NCBI GenBank assembly: GCA_003670425.1
Contig: QWRL01000051.1
Span: forward strand, 747-12,827
From: Chloroflexota bacterium
Lineage (GTDB): Bacteria > Chloroflexota > Anaerolineae > Anaerolineales > UBA11657
Length of the DNA: 12,081 bases
Direction of reading: 5' to 3'
Below the pieces are notes generated by a model. It made no database searches, was not told the DNA's origin, and saw only the letters and a program-made list of their open reading frames with translations. Shown in pieces: positions 1 to 6,887 of this stretch (its first letter is position 1; each line of letters opens with the position of its first letter). Made by a program: the position numbers and the translations under genes.

Positions 1-691
1 CACTTAATGATTGGAATGGCAGGGGCAGTGAGTTATCTGCCGCGGCTGGCAGCTGCAGCTGGAGCCCGGGGGCGGCTGCCAGCGAGGAAAGCGTGTTGGT
101 CAGTGAAAGTTGTTGCAGAGTGAGACCGGCGCGCGCAGCCAGCAACGCCAACGTCTCGCCGGGCTGTAGTACCAGTGTGCGCTGGGCAGGCAGCACCGGC
201 TGCGCAGCATCAGTTGTCAGGTACAAAAATGACTGCCCAAGAAATAGCGCGGCCGGATTCACAACATGGTTCAGGCGCACAAGTGTTTGCAGGTCTGTGC
301 GCAGGCGTTGCACGAGGGTTGGCAGGCTATCCCCGGCAGCCAACGGGTGTGTGGCCAACACTCCGCGCAGGCCGGCAAAGCCGGGCACAACCAGCCGCCG
401 GCCAACATCCACCATACCGGGGTCTGCAATTGCGTTCGCCTGCTGGAGCGCATCTACTGTTGTGCCCAGCAGCTGCGCAATTGTGTAAAGACTTTCGCCG
501 GCTTGCACAACGTAGACTGGCCCATCCTCTTCGGCGGCACGTGCATTGGTGGCGGGCGCGAGCATCAGTGATGCAATTGCAAACATGCGCCAGCAGTGCC
601 GCCAAAGCAGCGCCTTACCAGCCGCAGCCGCGCTGACGCGCACAACAATTGTGGCGCGGGCATCTGAGCGGGTTTGTGGACTGCAGTTCAT
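1..691 (-). CDS. Secreted LysM-repeat protein, C-terminus cut by window edge
   Basis: An uninterrupted minus-strand frame runs from an ATG at 691 off the left edge (230 codons visible). The N-terminus has a long basic region, then a hydrophobic stretch (MFAIASLMLAPATNARA) ending in an A-x-A signal peptidase I type site, so export is predicted. A clear LysM domain follows (YVVQAGESLYTIAQLLGTTV ... ANAIADPGMVDVGRRLVVPG); LysM binds N-acetylglucosamine polymers such as peptidoglycan. Two weaker LysM-like repeats come after it (around LAAGDSLPTLVQRL and LQPGETLALLAARAGLTLQQ). Such proteins often carry a catalytic C-terminal domain such as M23 peptidase, but that part lies outside the window. The start is uncertain: GTG at 643 and ATG at 586 are in frame and would give a shorter n-region, and none of the three has a good Shine-Dalgarno. 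The gene is divergent from the hydrolase at 826. LysM identity is firm; enzymatic role unknown. Confidence 0.8.
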   Translation of the reverse strand, partial: MNCSPQTRSDARATIVVRVSAAAAGKALLWRHCWRMFAIASLMLAPATNARAAEEDGPVYVVQAGESLYTIAQLLGTTVDALQQANAIADPGMVDVGRRLVVPGFAGLRGVLATHPLAAGDSLPTLVQRLRTDLQTLVRLNHVVNPAALFLGQSFLYLTTDAAQPVLPAQRTLVLQPGETLALLAARAGLTLQQLSLTNTLSSLAAAPGLQLQLPAAADNSLPLPFQSLS

Positions 692-825
692 CGAGCTGGG
701 GGTATGCGTGTGCATCGAAAGGGCAAGCGGGCCGCGCAACTGGCAACTTGCGGGCAAGTAACCCGTTAATACGGGGCTGCCCGCGCGTGGGTGCGCTTGG
801 GAGTGCCCGCAATATAATCGCCGCA
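692..825. other. Divergent intergenic region between LysM gene and hydrolase gene
   Basis: This 134-base gap must hold the promoters of both divergent genes. On the plus strand a perfect TATAAT stands at 813-818. On the minus strand no convincing -10/-35 pair was found. A short CCCG/CGGG inverted repeat flanks the sequence ttaata near 763-776. No gene is supported here. Confidence 0.4.
813..818 (+). promoter_or_regulatory. -10 box of the hydrolase gene, probable leaderless start
   Basis: A perfect TATAAT ends 7 bases before the ATG at 826. Transcription usually begins 6-8 bases after the -10 box, which would put +1 at or within a base of the initiator ATG. No Shine-Dalgarno sequence precedes that ATG, which fits a leaderless mRNA. 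No good -35 hexamer is visible at a 16-18 base spacing, so the call rests on the -10 box alone. Confidence 0.5.
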
Positions 826-1920
826 ATGCGAATTCGACGCGCTTGCATTATAGCGACACTGGCTGCGCTGCTGGCAGCGTGCGGCGCTGCGGCGCAGCCG
901 GTAATGGTGGCACGCAGCATTCCCACGGCAGAACCATCAAGCACGGCAACGGCCACGCAAACTGCAACGCAAACTGCCACGCCCCCTGCAACGCCTTTAC
1001 CAACCGCAACGCCCCATCCGCTGTCAATCGCGGCGCTACGCCAGCGCGCGTATCCCGGCAGCAAGCTGGTTGTGGAGCAACCGCTGGAAGCGGGTGGCAA
1101 CTATACGCGCGCCATCGTCTCTTATCAATCAGAGGGTCTCAAAATATATGCGCTGCTCACTGTTCCGTTTGGCATGCGGCCGGCAGCCGGCTGGCCGGTG
1201 ATTATTTTTAACCACGGCTACATTGCGCCGGCTGAGTACCGCACAACCGAGCGCTACGCAAATTACATGGGGGCGCTGTCGCGCAGTGGCTACATTGTGC
1301 TGCGGCCGGATTACCGTGGGCATGGCAGCTCTGAGGGCGTGGCGCGCGGTGCGTACGGCGTACCGGACTACGTGGTGGATGTACTCAATGCCGTCGGTGC
1401 CATCAAACAATATGCTGACGCAGACCTAGGGCACATTGGAATGTGGGGCCACTCGATGGGCGGCTACATAACCCTGCGTGCGATGGTGACCACGCGCGAC
1501 ATCAAAGCCGGCGTGATCTGGGCTGGCGTGGTGGCATCCTACCCCGATCTGCTTGCCAACTGGCGCGTGCTTACTAGCAGCGCGGGGCCGGCAACTCCCG
1601 TGGCGGGCTGGGGCACCAGCTGGCGCCAGTCGCTGCCCAACACTTTCGGCAGCCCGCAGTTCAACCCGCAGTTCTGGAGCGATATCTCCGCCAATAGTTT
1701 TCTGGCTGACCTGTCCGGTCCGCTGCAACTGCATCACGGCAGTATTGACACGGTTGTGCCGGTAAGTTTTTCCGAGTCGCTCTATCAACAGCTGCGCGCT
1801 GCAGGGCAGCCGGCAGAGTTGTATCTGTACCCGCAGGGAGACCACAATATTCGCGTTGGCTTTGACGAGGCCATGCAGCGTACGCTGCGGTTTTTTGAGG
1901 CGCAGCTAAAAGCTAAATAA
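826..1920 (+). CDS. Lipoprotein alpha/beta hydrolase (S9/dienelactone-hydrolase-like)
   Basis: The 364-residue product starts with a basic n-region, a hydrophobic core and a lipobox LAAC with Cys19, so it is predicted to be a lipoprotein anchored outside the cytoplasmic membrane. Residues about 32-65 form a low-complexity Thr/Pro/Ala linker (ATQTATQTATPPATP). The rest is an alpha/beta hydrolase: oxyanion-side motif FNHGY, DYRGHGSSEG, nucleophile elbow GHSMGG (Ser210), acid loop GSIDTVVP (Asp308) and GDHNI (His340) give a full catalytic triad. The fold resembles the prolyl-oligopeptidase (S9) and esterase branches; the substrate cannot be told, and ester or peptide hydrolysis are both possible. 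ATG 826 was chosen because it begins the signal sequence; the frame is open further upstream (to 649), but that would place charged residues ahead of the lipobox. It is the only plus-strand gene in the window and converges on the aldehyde dehydrogenase. Confidence 0.88.
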   Translation: MRIRRACIIATLAALLAACGAAAQPVMVARSIPTAEPSSTATATQTATQTATPPATPLPTATPHPLSIAALRQRAYPGSKLVVEQPLEAGGNYTRAIVSYQSEGLKIYALLTVPFGMRPAAGWPVIIFNHGYIAPAEYRTTERYANYMGALSRSGYIVLRPDYRGHGSSEGVARGAYGVPDYVVDVLNAVGAIKQYADADLGHIGMWGHSMGGYITLRAMVTTRDIKAGVIWAGVVASYPDLLANWRVLTSSAGPATPVAGWGTSWRQSLPNTFGSPQFNPQFWSDISANSFLADLSGPLQLHHGSIDTVVPVSFSESLYQQLRAAGQPAELYLYPQGDHNIRVGFDEAMQRTLRFFEAQLKAK

Positions 1921-1970
1921 AGCAGTTTGTGGCAACGTTCGCGCGTCTTTCCGCGCAACTGCTTGTATTT
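1920..1970. terminator. Possible weak terminator hairpin between convergent genes
   Basis: Inverted repeat AAGCAGTT (1920-1927) / AACTGCTT (1957-1964) encloses a second stem GCGCG (1941-1945) / CGCGC (1952-1956), with a 13-base bulge on the left. It begins at the last base of the hydrolase stop codon and is followed by gtattt on the plus strand, a poor U-tract. It could end the hydrolase transcript, but the bulge and weak tail keep confidence low. Confidence 0.35.
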
Positions 1971-2009
1971 GATCCGTTAGCATCTGACCTAGGCACCCAA
2001 GTTTCCCCC

Positions 2010-3441
2010 TCACAACCACCGCAGCGCAAGGTTTACCAGGCGGCGCACGGCCGCGGTGTAAGGCGGGAAGAGCAGCTTCATTGGCGCGAACGGTCCCTGG
2101 CGCAGGAACGCGCGCGCGTGCGAGAAAGCGCGGAAACCATACACTCCATGCGCACTGCCCGTTCCGCTGTGGTTGAGCCCGCCAAACGGCAGATTGGGAT
2201 GCATAAAGTGCAGCACGGCATCATTGATGCACGTTCCACCGGCCGAGGTGCTTGCTGTGATCTGTGCAATGTTTCTGCGGCTGCGGCTGAAGATGTATAG
2301 CGCCAGCGGTTTGCTGCGTTGATTTATCACTTGCAGTGCTTCCGGGAGCAGAGTGTACGGGATGACCGGCAAGATTGGCCCAAAAATTTCTTCTGTCATT
2401 ATTGCGTCCTGGTTTGCCACATCAACCAGCACGGTGGGCGCAATGTAGCGGTCGGCCGCGTCCCACTTGCCCGCCAATAGGGGCGCGGGCGCCGTTCCTT
2501 AAGCTGGCCATTAGCAGCTGCTCGCAGCGCGCAAAATGAGCCGGGCTCACAATGCGCGCGTAGTCTGGTGACGCGCGGCGCGCCGCTGGATCGGCACCAT
2601 AGGTTTCCCGGATGGTTTCACCCAGCTGCCACACCAACTTTCCCATGACGCTAATGTGTGCCAGTACATAATCCGGCGCGATGCAAGTCTGTCCGGCATT
2701 TAGGAACTTTGCCCAGACGAGCTTTTGGGCGGCGTCCACAATGTCCGCGCTCTCATCCACTATCACCGGGGACTTGCCGCCCAGCTCCAGTGTGATGGAG
2801 CTGAGGTGCTCGGCGGCGGCGCGCATCACCAGCTTGCCTTTGCTGGTGCCGCCAGTGAAGAAGATGTGGTCGAATGGCTGGCGCAGCAGTTCTTCTGCGG
2901 TCAGATGGTCACCCTCAAAGACGGCAACCTCATCTTCCGCAAACAGTTCGCCCAGCATGCGCGCCAAAAGGCGCGCGGTATGCGGGCTGATTTCTGACGG
3001 CTTAAGGCAAACGCAATTGCCGGCAGCAATTGCGGAGACCAGCGGGCCAAGCGCCAAATTGAACGGAAAATTCCACGCCGTAATGATGAGCACAACACCA
3101 CGCGGTTCCGGGCGCACCCAGGCGCGCGCTGAAACCATTGCAAGCGTGGGTGCTACGCGCCGCGCCCGCATCCAGCGCGCCAGATGGCGGCGTGCATGCT
3201 TGAGTTCAGTTGTCACCGGCAGAATTTCCGTGAGGTCTGCCTCCGCGGGCGGCTTGCGCAAATCCGCATGCAGCGCGGCGTGGATGTCTGCGTGGTGGCT
3301 GTCCACCCAACGCAGCAGCAAATCCAGTTTTAGATTGCGCTGTGCTGCGTTGCGGGCAGACACCTCGGGCTGCTTGGCACGCTGCGCGGCAAACACGCGC
3401 AAAATCCGTTCTTTGTCCGGGGCGATGTTTGTGGGCGGCAT
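2010..3441 (-). pseudogene. Class 3-like aldehyde dehydrogenase, split by a one-base frameshift
   Basis: NAD(P)+-dependent oxidation of an aldehyde to the acid is the family reaction. The first reading frame (3441 down to 2470, 324 residues) holds the catalytic motifs: TAWNFPFN with Asn124, the cofactor motif FFTGGTSKGK, LELGGKSP with the general base Glu219, and GQTCIAPDY with the nucleophile Cys253. It then fails at IGG, and homology continues in another frame from 2468 to the stop at 2010 (KWDAADRYIAPTVLVDV ... MTEEIFGPILPV ... LPFGGLNHSGTG). One surplus base near 2469 explains the break; joined, the protein is about 476 residues, normal for ALDH3. All key residues lie before the break, but the C-terminal oligomerisation part is lost. 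It is either a recent pseudogene or a sequencing/assembly error; an intact family sequence on both sides favours a very recent event or an error. The ATG lies 8 bases after the loader gene's stop, so it is probably the last gene of that operon. Confidence 0.85.
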
Positions 3442-3449
3442 AGGATCGC

Positions 3450-4805
3450 CTAGCGGTGGCGGCCCTTGGCGCGCTCCGGCTTGCGGCCCTTGTAGCTGGG
3501 GCAGGTAAGCACGCAGATTGTGCTCAGGCGCGGGTCGTTAAGGCGCGTCTCAAGGCGCTCGCTAATTTCAGACTTGGCAGCCGCCATGGTTACAATAGTG
3601 GGGGATTGCTTTACATACCGGTGGTCAATCAGCTGCAACAGTTTCTCGCGCGCCCATGGTGTGGCGCTCTCCGTCAGCAAGTCATCCAGTATTAGCAGCG
3701 GCGTCTCGCGCACTTCGTTAAACAGCTTGTCATAGCGCACCTGCGAGTCCGGGCTGAATGTTGCGCGCAAATGATCCAGCAGGTCAAGGCAGGTGATGAA
3801 CAGGGCCGTCATGCCGCGCTCCACATGCCGGTGCGCAACGGCTGCCGCAAGATGGGTTTTGCCGGTACCGTGCCCGCCAACCAGCACCAGCCAGCCAACT
3901 GGATTCTCTGCGTAGCGCTGCGCAGCCGCATACGCGGCAGCCAGCCGGCGTTGTGGGTCTCCGGTGAGCTCCCCGGGGCGCAGGTCAAAATTTTCGAATG
4001 TGTGGCTGCTGTAGTTATCCAGCGTAGAAATTCCAACTTGCACAGCCTCGGCGCGCCGGAAGTCCGGGGCATCCAGCAGCACCTTGCGCACCAGGTCCAC
4101 ATCCACCAGCCGGCTGCGTACGCGCGGGTCAATGCGCTCCAGGTCCATGTTGCTGGTGATCACGGTGGGCAGCTTGTTGGTATAGCGATGGTTCACAAGC
4201 TGGTAGAGCTTCTCTTGCGCCCAGGCCGTGGCGCTCTCGGCGCCCAGGTCATCCAGCACCAGCAGCGGCGTGTTGCGCATGGTGTCAAATAAATCATCGT
4301 AAGCCACAGCTGAGTCCGGGGAGAATGTGGCGCGCAGATGATCCAGCAAGTCCGGCACGGTTACAAACAGAACGGGAACGCCGTTGGCGAGGCACTGCGC
4401 CGCAATCGCTGCCGCCAGATGGGTTTTGCCGCAGCCGTAAGTGCCATGCAGCAGCAGCCAGCCGTGCGGGTTGCCCGCGTAGCGCTGCGCCAGCTCCAGT
4501 GCGCGCCGCAAACTATCGCGGTGGCGCGGATTGGTGGAGTGGCCTTCGGGCTTAAAGCTGTCAAATGATTTGTTGGCCAGCGCGCCGAGGCTGGACACTT
4601 GCAGGCGCTGCTGGTCTTGCGCGCGCTGCACTTCCGGTGCGCGGCAGGCGCACACGTGCAAGCGCCCAAACGCCGGGTGCCCGGGCGGCACATCGCTGGC
4701 AATGTATCCCAGGCCGTTGCATTGCGTGCAGTCCAGCTTCCCCGGGCCGGGCTGCGGCGCGCGCTCAGCGGAGCCAGTCTTTGTACCGTTCGCCGTTTTC
4801 GCCAT
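3450..4805 (-). CDS. DnaC/IstB-like helicase loader with two tandem AAA+ domains
   Basis: The 451-residue product belongs to the DnaC/DnaI/IstB AAA+ ATPases that load the replicative helicase DnaB. Residues 26-54 hold a C-x2-C ... C-x-C motif (Cys26, 29, 52, 54), probably zinc-binding, like the N-terminal DnaB-binding part of DnaI. AAA+ domain 1: Walker A GTYGCGKT (Lys127), Walker B LLVLDDLGAE (Asp185, Asp186), sensor-1-like TSN (Asn219), RSRL (Arg230, Arg232). AAA+ domain 2 repeats this 189 residues later: GGHGTGKT (Lys316), LLILDDLLTE (Asp374, Asp375), but the TSN is TMA (407-408), so the sensor-1 Asn is missing. Both copies contain LLDHLRATFSPDS unchanged, so this is an internal duplication. 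Ordinary DnaC/DnaI proteins have one such domain and 250-310 residues. ATG 4805 was chosen over a TTG at 4838 because AGGGA lies 5 bases upstream. It overlaps the DnaD gene by 41 bases. Transposition ATPase IstB is unlikely: no transposase is near and dnaB is adjacent. Confidence 0.88.
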   Translation of the reverse strand: MAKTANGTKTGSAERAPQPGPGKLDCTQCNGLGYIASDVPPGHPAFGRLHVCACRAPEVQRAQDQQRLQVSSLGALANKSFDSFKPEGHSTNPRHRDSLRRALELAQRYAGNPHGWLLLHGTYGCGKTHLAAAIAAQCLANGVPVLFVTVPDLLDHLRATFSPDSAVAYDDLFDTMRNTPLLVLDDLGAESATAWAQEKLYQLVNHRYTNKLPTVITSNMDLERIDPRVRSRLVDVDLVRKVLLDAPDFRRAEAVQVGISTLDNYSSHTFENFDLRPGELTGDPQRRLAAAYAAAQRYAENPVGWLVLVGGHGTGKTHLAAAVAHRHVERGMTALFITCLDLLDHLRATFSPDSQVRYDKLFNEVRETPLLILDDLLTESATPWAREKLLQLIDHRYVKQSPTIVTMAAAKSEISERLETRLNDPRLSTICVLTCPSYKGRKPERAKGRHR

Positions 4806-5442
4806 GGGGTTCCCTGCCGGCCTTATGCCTGCGCTCAAGTATCGCCCGCACGTACTTCAAGCTGCGCTTGTTTTGCAGCACGCTTTCAAGCAGCGCCTGT
4901 TCCACCCACTCCGCGTTAAAACTTTTTTCAATGTCGCGCAGCTCGTCCGCCAGCAGCGGAGTGATGGGCCCGATGTTTTGCTCGTACAGTGTAAAGATGT
5001 TGCGGCGTTCCACCAGCCACGCTGCGCCGCCCGCCGCCGGCTCTTCCGGCAGCCACTTGCCCTGCTCAATGTCCGCTGCGGCAGCGCGCCCTTTTTGGGT
5101 GTTCAGCAAATAAAGATCATGGTCTGGCTTGTTCTGCAGGCTGATGTGGAGCAGCGTGCCGCGCGCGCATGCCCGTTCCAGCGCCTCTGCTAGCAGGCTG
5201 CGCGCAGCTTCAGGCGCTGCTGCCAGGCTTGCCAGCAGCTGCCCGTCTGCCAGCAGTTCGCTGTGCCAGATCACGCGCACGGCATCAGACTTGCGCGTGA
5301 GCAGCCAGAAGCAGTGCAGCGTCAGCTTCAGCTCCGCCAGATTGTCGATGATGGGCAGCAGCTCGCTGAAGAACGCGGCGGGCAGCGCCGTGGTGCCTTC
5401 AGTGGTGGCCGCAAAGCCGGCAAAGCCTTTCATGCTTGCCAT
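4765..5442 (-). CDS. dnaD: DnaD-domain primosome / replication initiation protein
   Basis: The 225-residue product has a C-terminal DnaD (DDBH2) domain at about 148-205: NIFTLYEQNIGPITPLLADE, then W179 and a helix ending NKRSLKYVRAILERR, the usual YEQNIG-x-ITP and NxxxxxYVxxIL pattern. The N-terminal half (20-120) is probably the winged-helix DDBH1 region, though this is inferred from position and length only. DnaD proteins bind DNA and help recruit helicase and loader at origins or restarted forks; in Firmicutes they act with DnaB (the co-loader) and DnaI. Here the gene sits between the replicative helicase and the loader, which supports that job. It begins 2 bases after the dnaB stop and its 3' end overlaps the loader by 41 bases, so translation is probably coupled. 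No clear Shine-Dalgarno precedes the ATG; an in-frame ATG three codons later is also possible. Confidence 0.8.
   Translation of the reverse strand: MASMKGFAGFAATTEGTTALPAAFFSELLPIIDNLAELKLTLHCFWLLTRKSDAVRVIWHSELLADGQLLASLAAAPEAARSLLAEALERACARGTLLHISLQNKPDHDLYLLNTQKGRAAAADIEQGKWLPEEPAAGGAAWLVERRNIFTLYEQNIGPITPLLADELRDIEKSFNAEWVEQALLESVLQNKRSLKYVRAILERRHKAGREPHGENGERYKDWLR
4811..4815 (-). promoter_or_regulatory. Ribosome binding site deciding the loader start
   Basis: AGGGA on the minus strand, 5 bases before the ATG at 4805 and inside the 3' end of the DnaD gene. It supports ATG 4805 rather than the in-frame TTG at 4838, which has no such element. Confidence 0.55.
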
Positions 5443-5444
5443 GG

Positions 5445-6800
5445 TTAATCGAGGCTGATGGACTTGTGCACGGCGTCCGCAAACTGCGTGAACTGCGGCA
5501 GGAAAATTAGATCAAGCGTGCCGGTGCGCCCGTTGCGGTGCTTGGCCACCACCAGCTCTGTCACCTCTTTCTTTTCCGGCATTTCGTCCCACTCATCCGG
5601 GTGATGCAGGAACATCACCACATCGCTGTCCTGCTCAATGCTGCCGGACTCGCGCAAGTCAGCCAGCATAGGGCGCTGGCCCTTGCGCTGCTCCACGCCG
5701 CGGCTGAGCTGCGCGCCCGCCAGTACCGGCACGCGCAGTTCGCGCGCCAGCGCCTTCAGGCTGCGCGAGATTGCGGACACCTCCTGCACCCGGTTGTTCT
5801 CGCGGCCCACTTCGGCGGTCATCAGCTGCAGGTAATCCACAATCACAAGGTCAAGCCGCGTCTCCGCGTCCAGGCGGCGGCATTTGGCGCGCAGCTGCGT
5901 GGTGGAGATGGAAGGCGTATCGTCCAGATGCATGCCCAGCGCAGCCAGAGAAGTTGTACTGTGCGCAAATTTCGTCATCTCGTCCGCCGTCAGCTTTCCC
6001 AGCCGCAGGCGCTGCGCGTCAATTTTTGTCTGCTGTGCCACCATGCGCTGCATCACCTGCTCATTGGACATTTCCAGCGAGAAGATGGCAACCTGCTTCT
6101 TGTCCCGCACGGCGGCGTTCAACGCCACAGAAATCATGAACGCAGATTTGCCGCGCCCGGGCCGGCCCGCAATCACAATCAGGTCGGAGTTTTGCATGCC
6201 GCCCAGCAGCAGATCCAAGTCATGGAACCCGCTGCGCACTCCGGTGAACTGATCCTGATGCTCGTAGAGATACTGAACGCGCTCGTAATAGTCCGCAGCC
6301 ACCTGGCGGATGGGCTGCAGGTCGGTGGCCATGCGAGCCTCGCTGACCGCGAAGACCAGCTGCTCGGAATGGCTGACGACCTCGGCGATGTCTGTGCTCT
6401 TGTCGTAGGCTGCCTTGGCAATATCTGAAGCGGCCCGCAGCAGGCGCCGGCGGATGGCAGCCTCCTCCACTGTTTTGCCGTAAGCCGCCACATGCAATGC
6501 GGAGGGCACCAGCGTAACCAGCCGCGTTAGAAACGCCTGGCCGCCAATGCCTTCCAGGCGGTTGGTGCGGTCTAGTTCGTCGGCTGTGCTGCGCAGGTCA
6601 ATGGGGAAGTTGCGCTCGTGCAGGCTGGCAAATGCAGACCACACCCAGCCGTGCTTGACGACGAAGAAGTCCTGCTCGCGCAGCATTCCAGAGACCTCAA
6701 AGTATGACTCTGGATCGATGAGCACAGAGCCCAGCAGTGCCTCTTCGGCCTCGACGGCCTGCGGCTCTGCTAAAGCTGAAATGGTGTCGTTGGTGGCCAT
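5445..6800 (-). CDS. dnaB: Replicative DNA helicase DnaB
   Basis: Hexameric 5'-3' helicase that unwinds DNA at the replication fork. The 451 residues match the usual length without inteins. The N-terminal DnaB domain (about 13-110) shows EEALLGSVLIDPESY; a linker follows, then the RecA-like domain from about 185 with GVRSGFHDLDLLLGG, Walker A GRPGRGKS (Lys218), FSLEMSNEQ, Walker B LDLVIVDYLQLM (Asp322), AGAQLSRGVEQR and LADLRESGSIEQDSDVVMFL. KHRNGRTG (421-427) carries the conserved arginines near the C-terminus. The Walker A is usually GRPSMGKT; Gly-Arg in place of Ser-Met and Ser for Thr keep the consensus GxxxxGK[ST]. It is the first gene of a dnaB-DnaD-loader operon. The ATG follows a hairpin at 6814-6840 and has only a weak ribosome binding site (AAAG). 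Confidence 0.97.
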   Translation of the reverse strand: MATNDTISALAEPQAVEAEEALLGSVLIDPESYFEVSGMLREQDFFVVKHGWVWSAFASLHERNFPIDLRSTADELDRTNRLEGIGGQAFLTRLVTLVPSALHVAAYGKTVEEAAIRRRLLRAASDIAKAAYDKSTDIAEVVSHSEQLVFAVSEARMATDLQPIRQVAADYYERVQYLYEHQDQFTGVRSGFHDLDLLLGGMQNSDLIVIAGRPGRGKSAFMISVALNAAVRDKKQVAIFSLEMSNEQVMQRMVAQQTKIDAQRLRLGKLTADEMTKFAHSTTSLAALGMHLDDTPSISTTQLRAKCRRLDAETRLDLVIVDYLQLMTAEVGRENNRVQEVSAISRSLKALARELRVPVLAGAQLSRGVEQRKGQRPMLADLRESGSIEQDSDVVMFLHHPDEWDEMPEKKEVTELVVAKHRNGRTGTLDLIFLPQFTQFADAVHKSISLD

Positions 6801-6813
6801 GTCTTTAATGACA

Positions 6814-6840
6814 GCCGCGCACCAAGGGTTGGGGCGCGGC
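6814..6840. other. Imperfect hairpin upstream of dnaB
   Basis: Stem GCCGCGC (6814-6820) / GCGCGGC (6834-6840), then one mismatch, then CCAA (6822-6825) / TTGG (6829-6832) with a 3-base loop. It lies 14 bases before the dnaB ATG and after the DUF151 gene. On the minus strand it is followed by tgtcatt, too T-poor for a standard intrinsic terminator. It could be a weak terminator, a processing site or a control element of dnaB translation. Confidence 0.4.
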
Positions 6841-6862
6841 GGGTAACAACCGTTCGGTGGGC

Positions 6863-6887
6863 AGCGCGGCTCGCGCTATTTATTTTT
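6863..6887 (+). terminator. Antisense terminator-like hairpin at the DUF151 stop codon
   Basis: On the plus strand AGCGCG (6863-6868) / CGCGCT (6872-6877) with loop GCT is followed by atttattttt, the shape of an intrinsic terminator. It overlaps the stop codon of the minus-strand DUF151 gene, whose Lys/Asn codons create the T-run on the other strand. On the minus strand no T-run follows. No plus-strand gene ends here, so it would stop only antisense transcripts. Confidence 0.35.

Noticed and set aside
649..825. Upstream extension of the hydrolase frame to an ATG at 649
   Set aside because: It would overlap the start of the divergent LysM gene, cross the TATAAT box and bury the lipobox signal peptide about 60 residues inside the protein.
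2681..3508. Plus-strand open frame of 275 codons
   Set aside because: It lies opposite the aldehyde dehydrogenase, whose catalytic motifs are unmistakable; the translation is Ser/Arg-rich and resembles no family.
3740..4355. Direct repeats as a mobile element or CRISPR
   Set aside because: The repeats are coding, 567 bases apart, in frame, and explained by the duplicated AAA+ domain.
3450..4805. IstB transposition ATPase of an IS21 element
   Set aside because: No IstA transposase or terminal repeats are near; the neighbours are dnaB and a DnaD gene, and the N-terminal Cys motif fits helicase loaders.
5538..6428. Plus-strand open frame of 296 codons
   Set aside because: It is entirely antisense to dnaB, and the His/Leu/Arg-rich product is what GC-rich antisense frames give.
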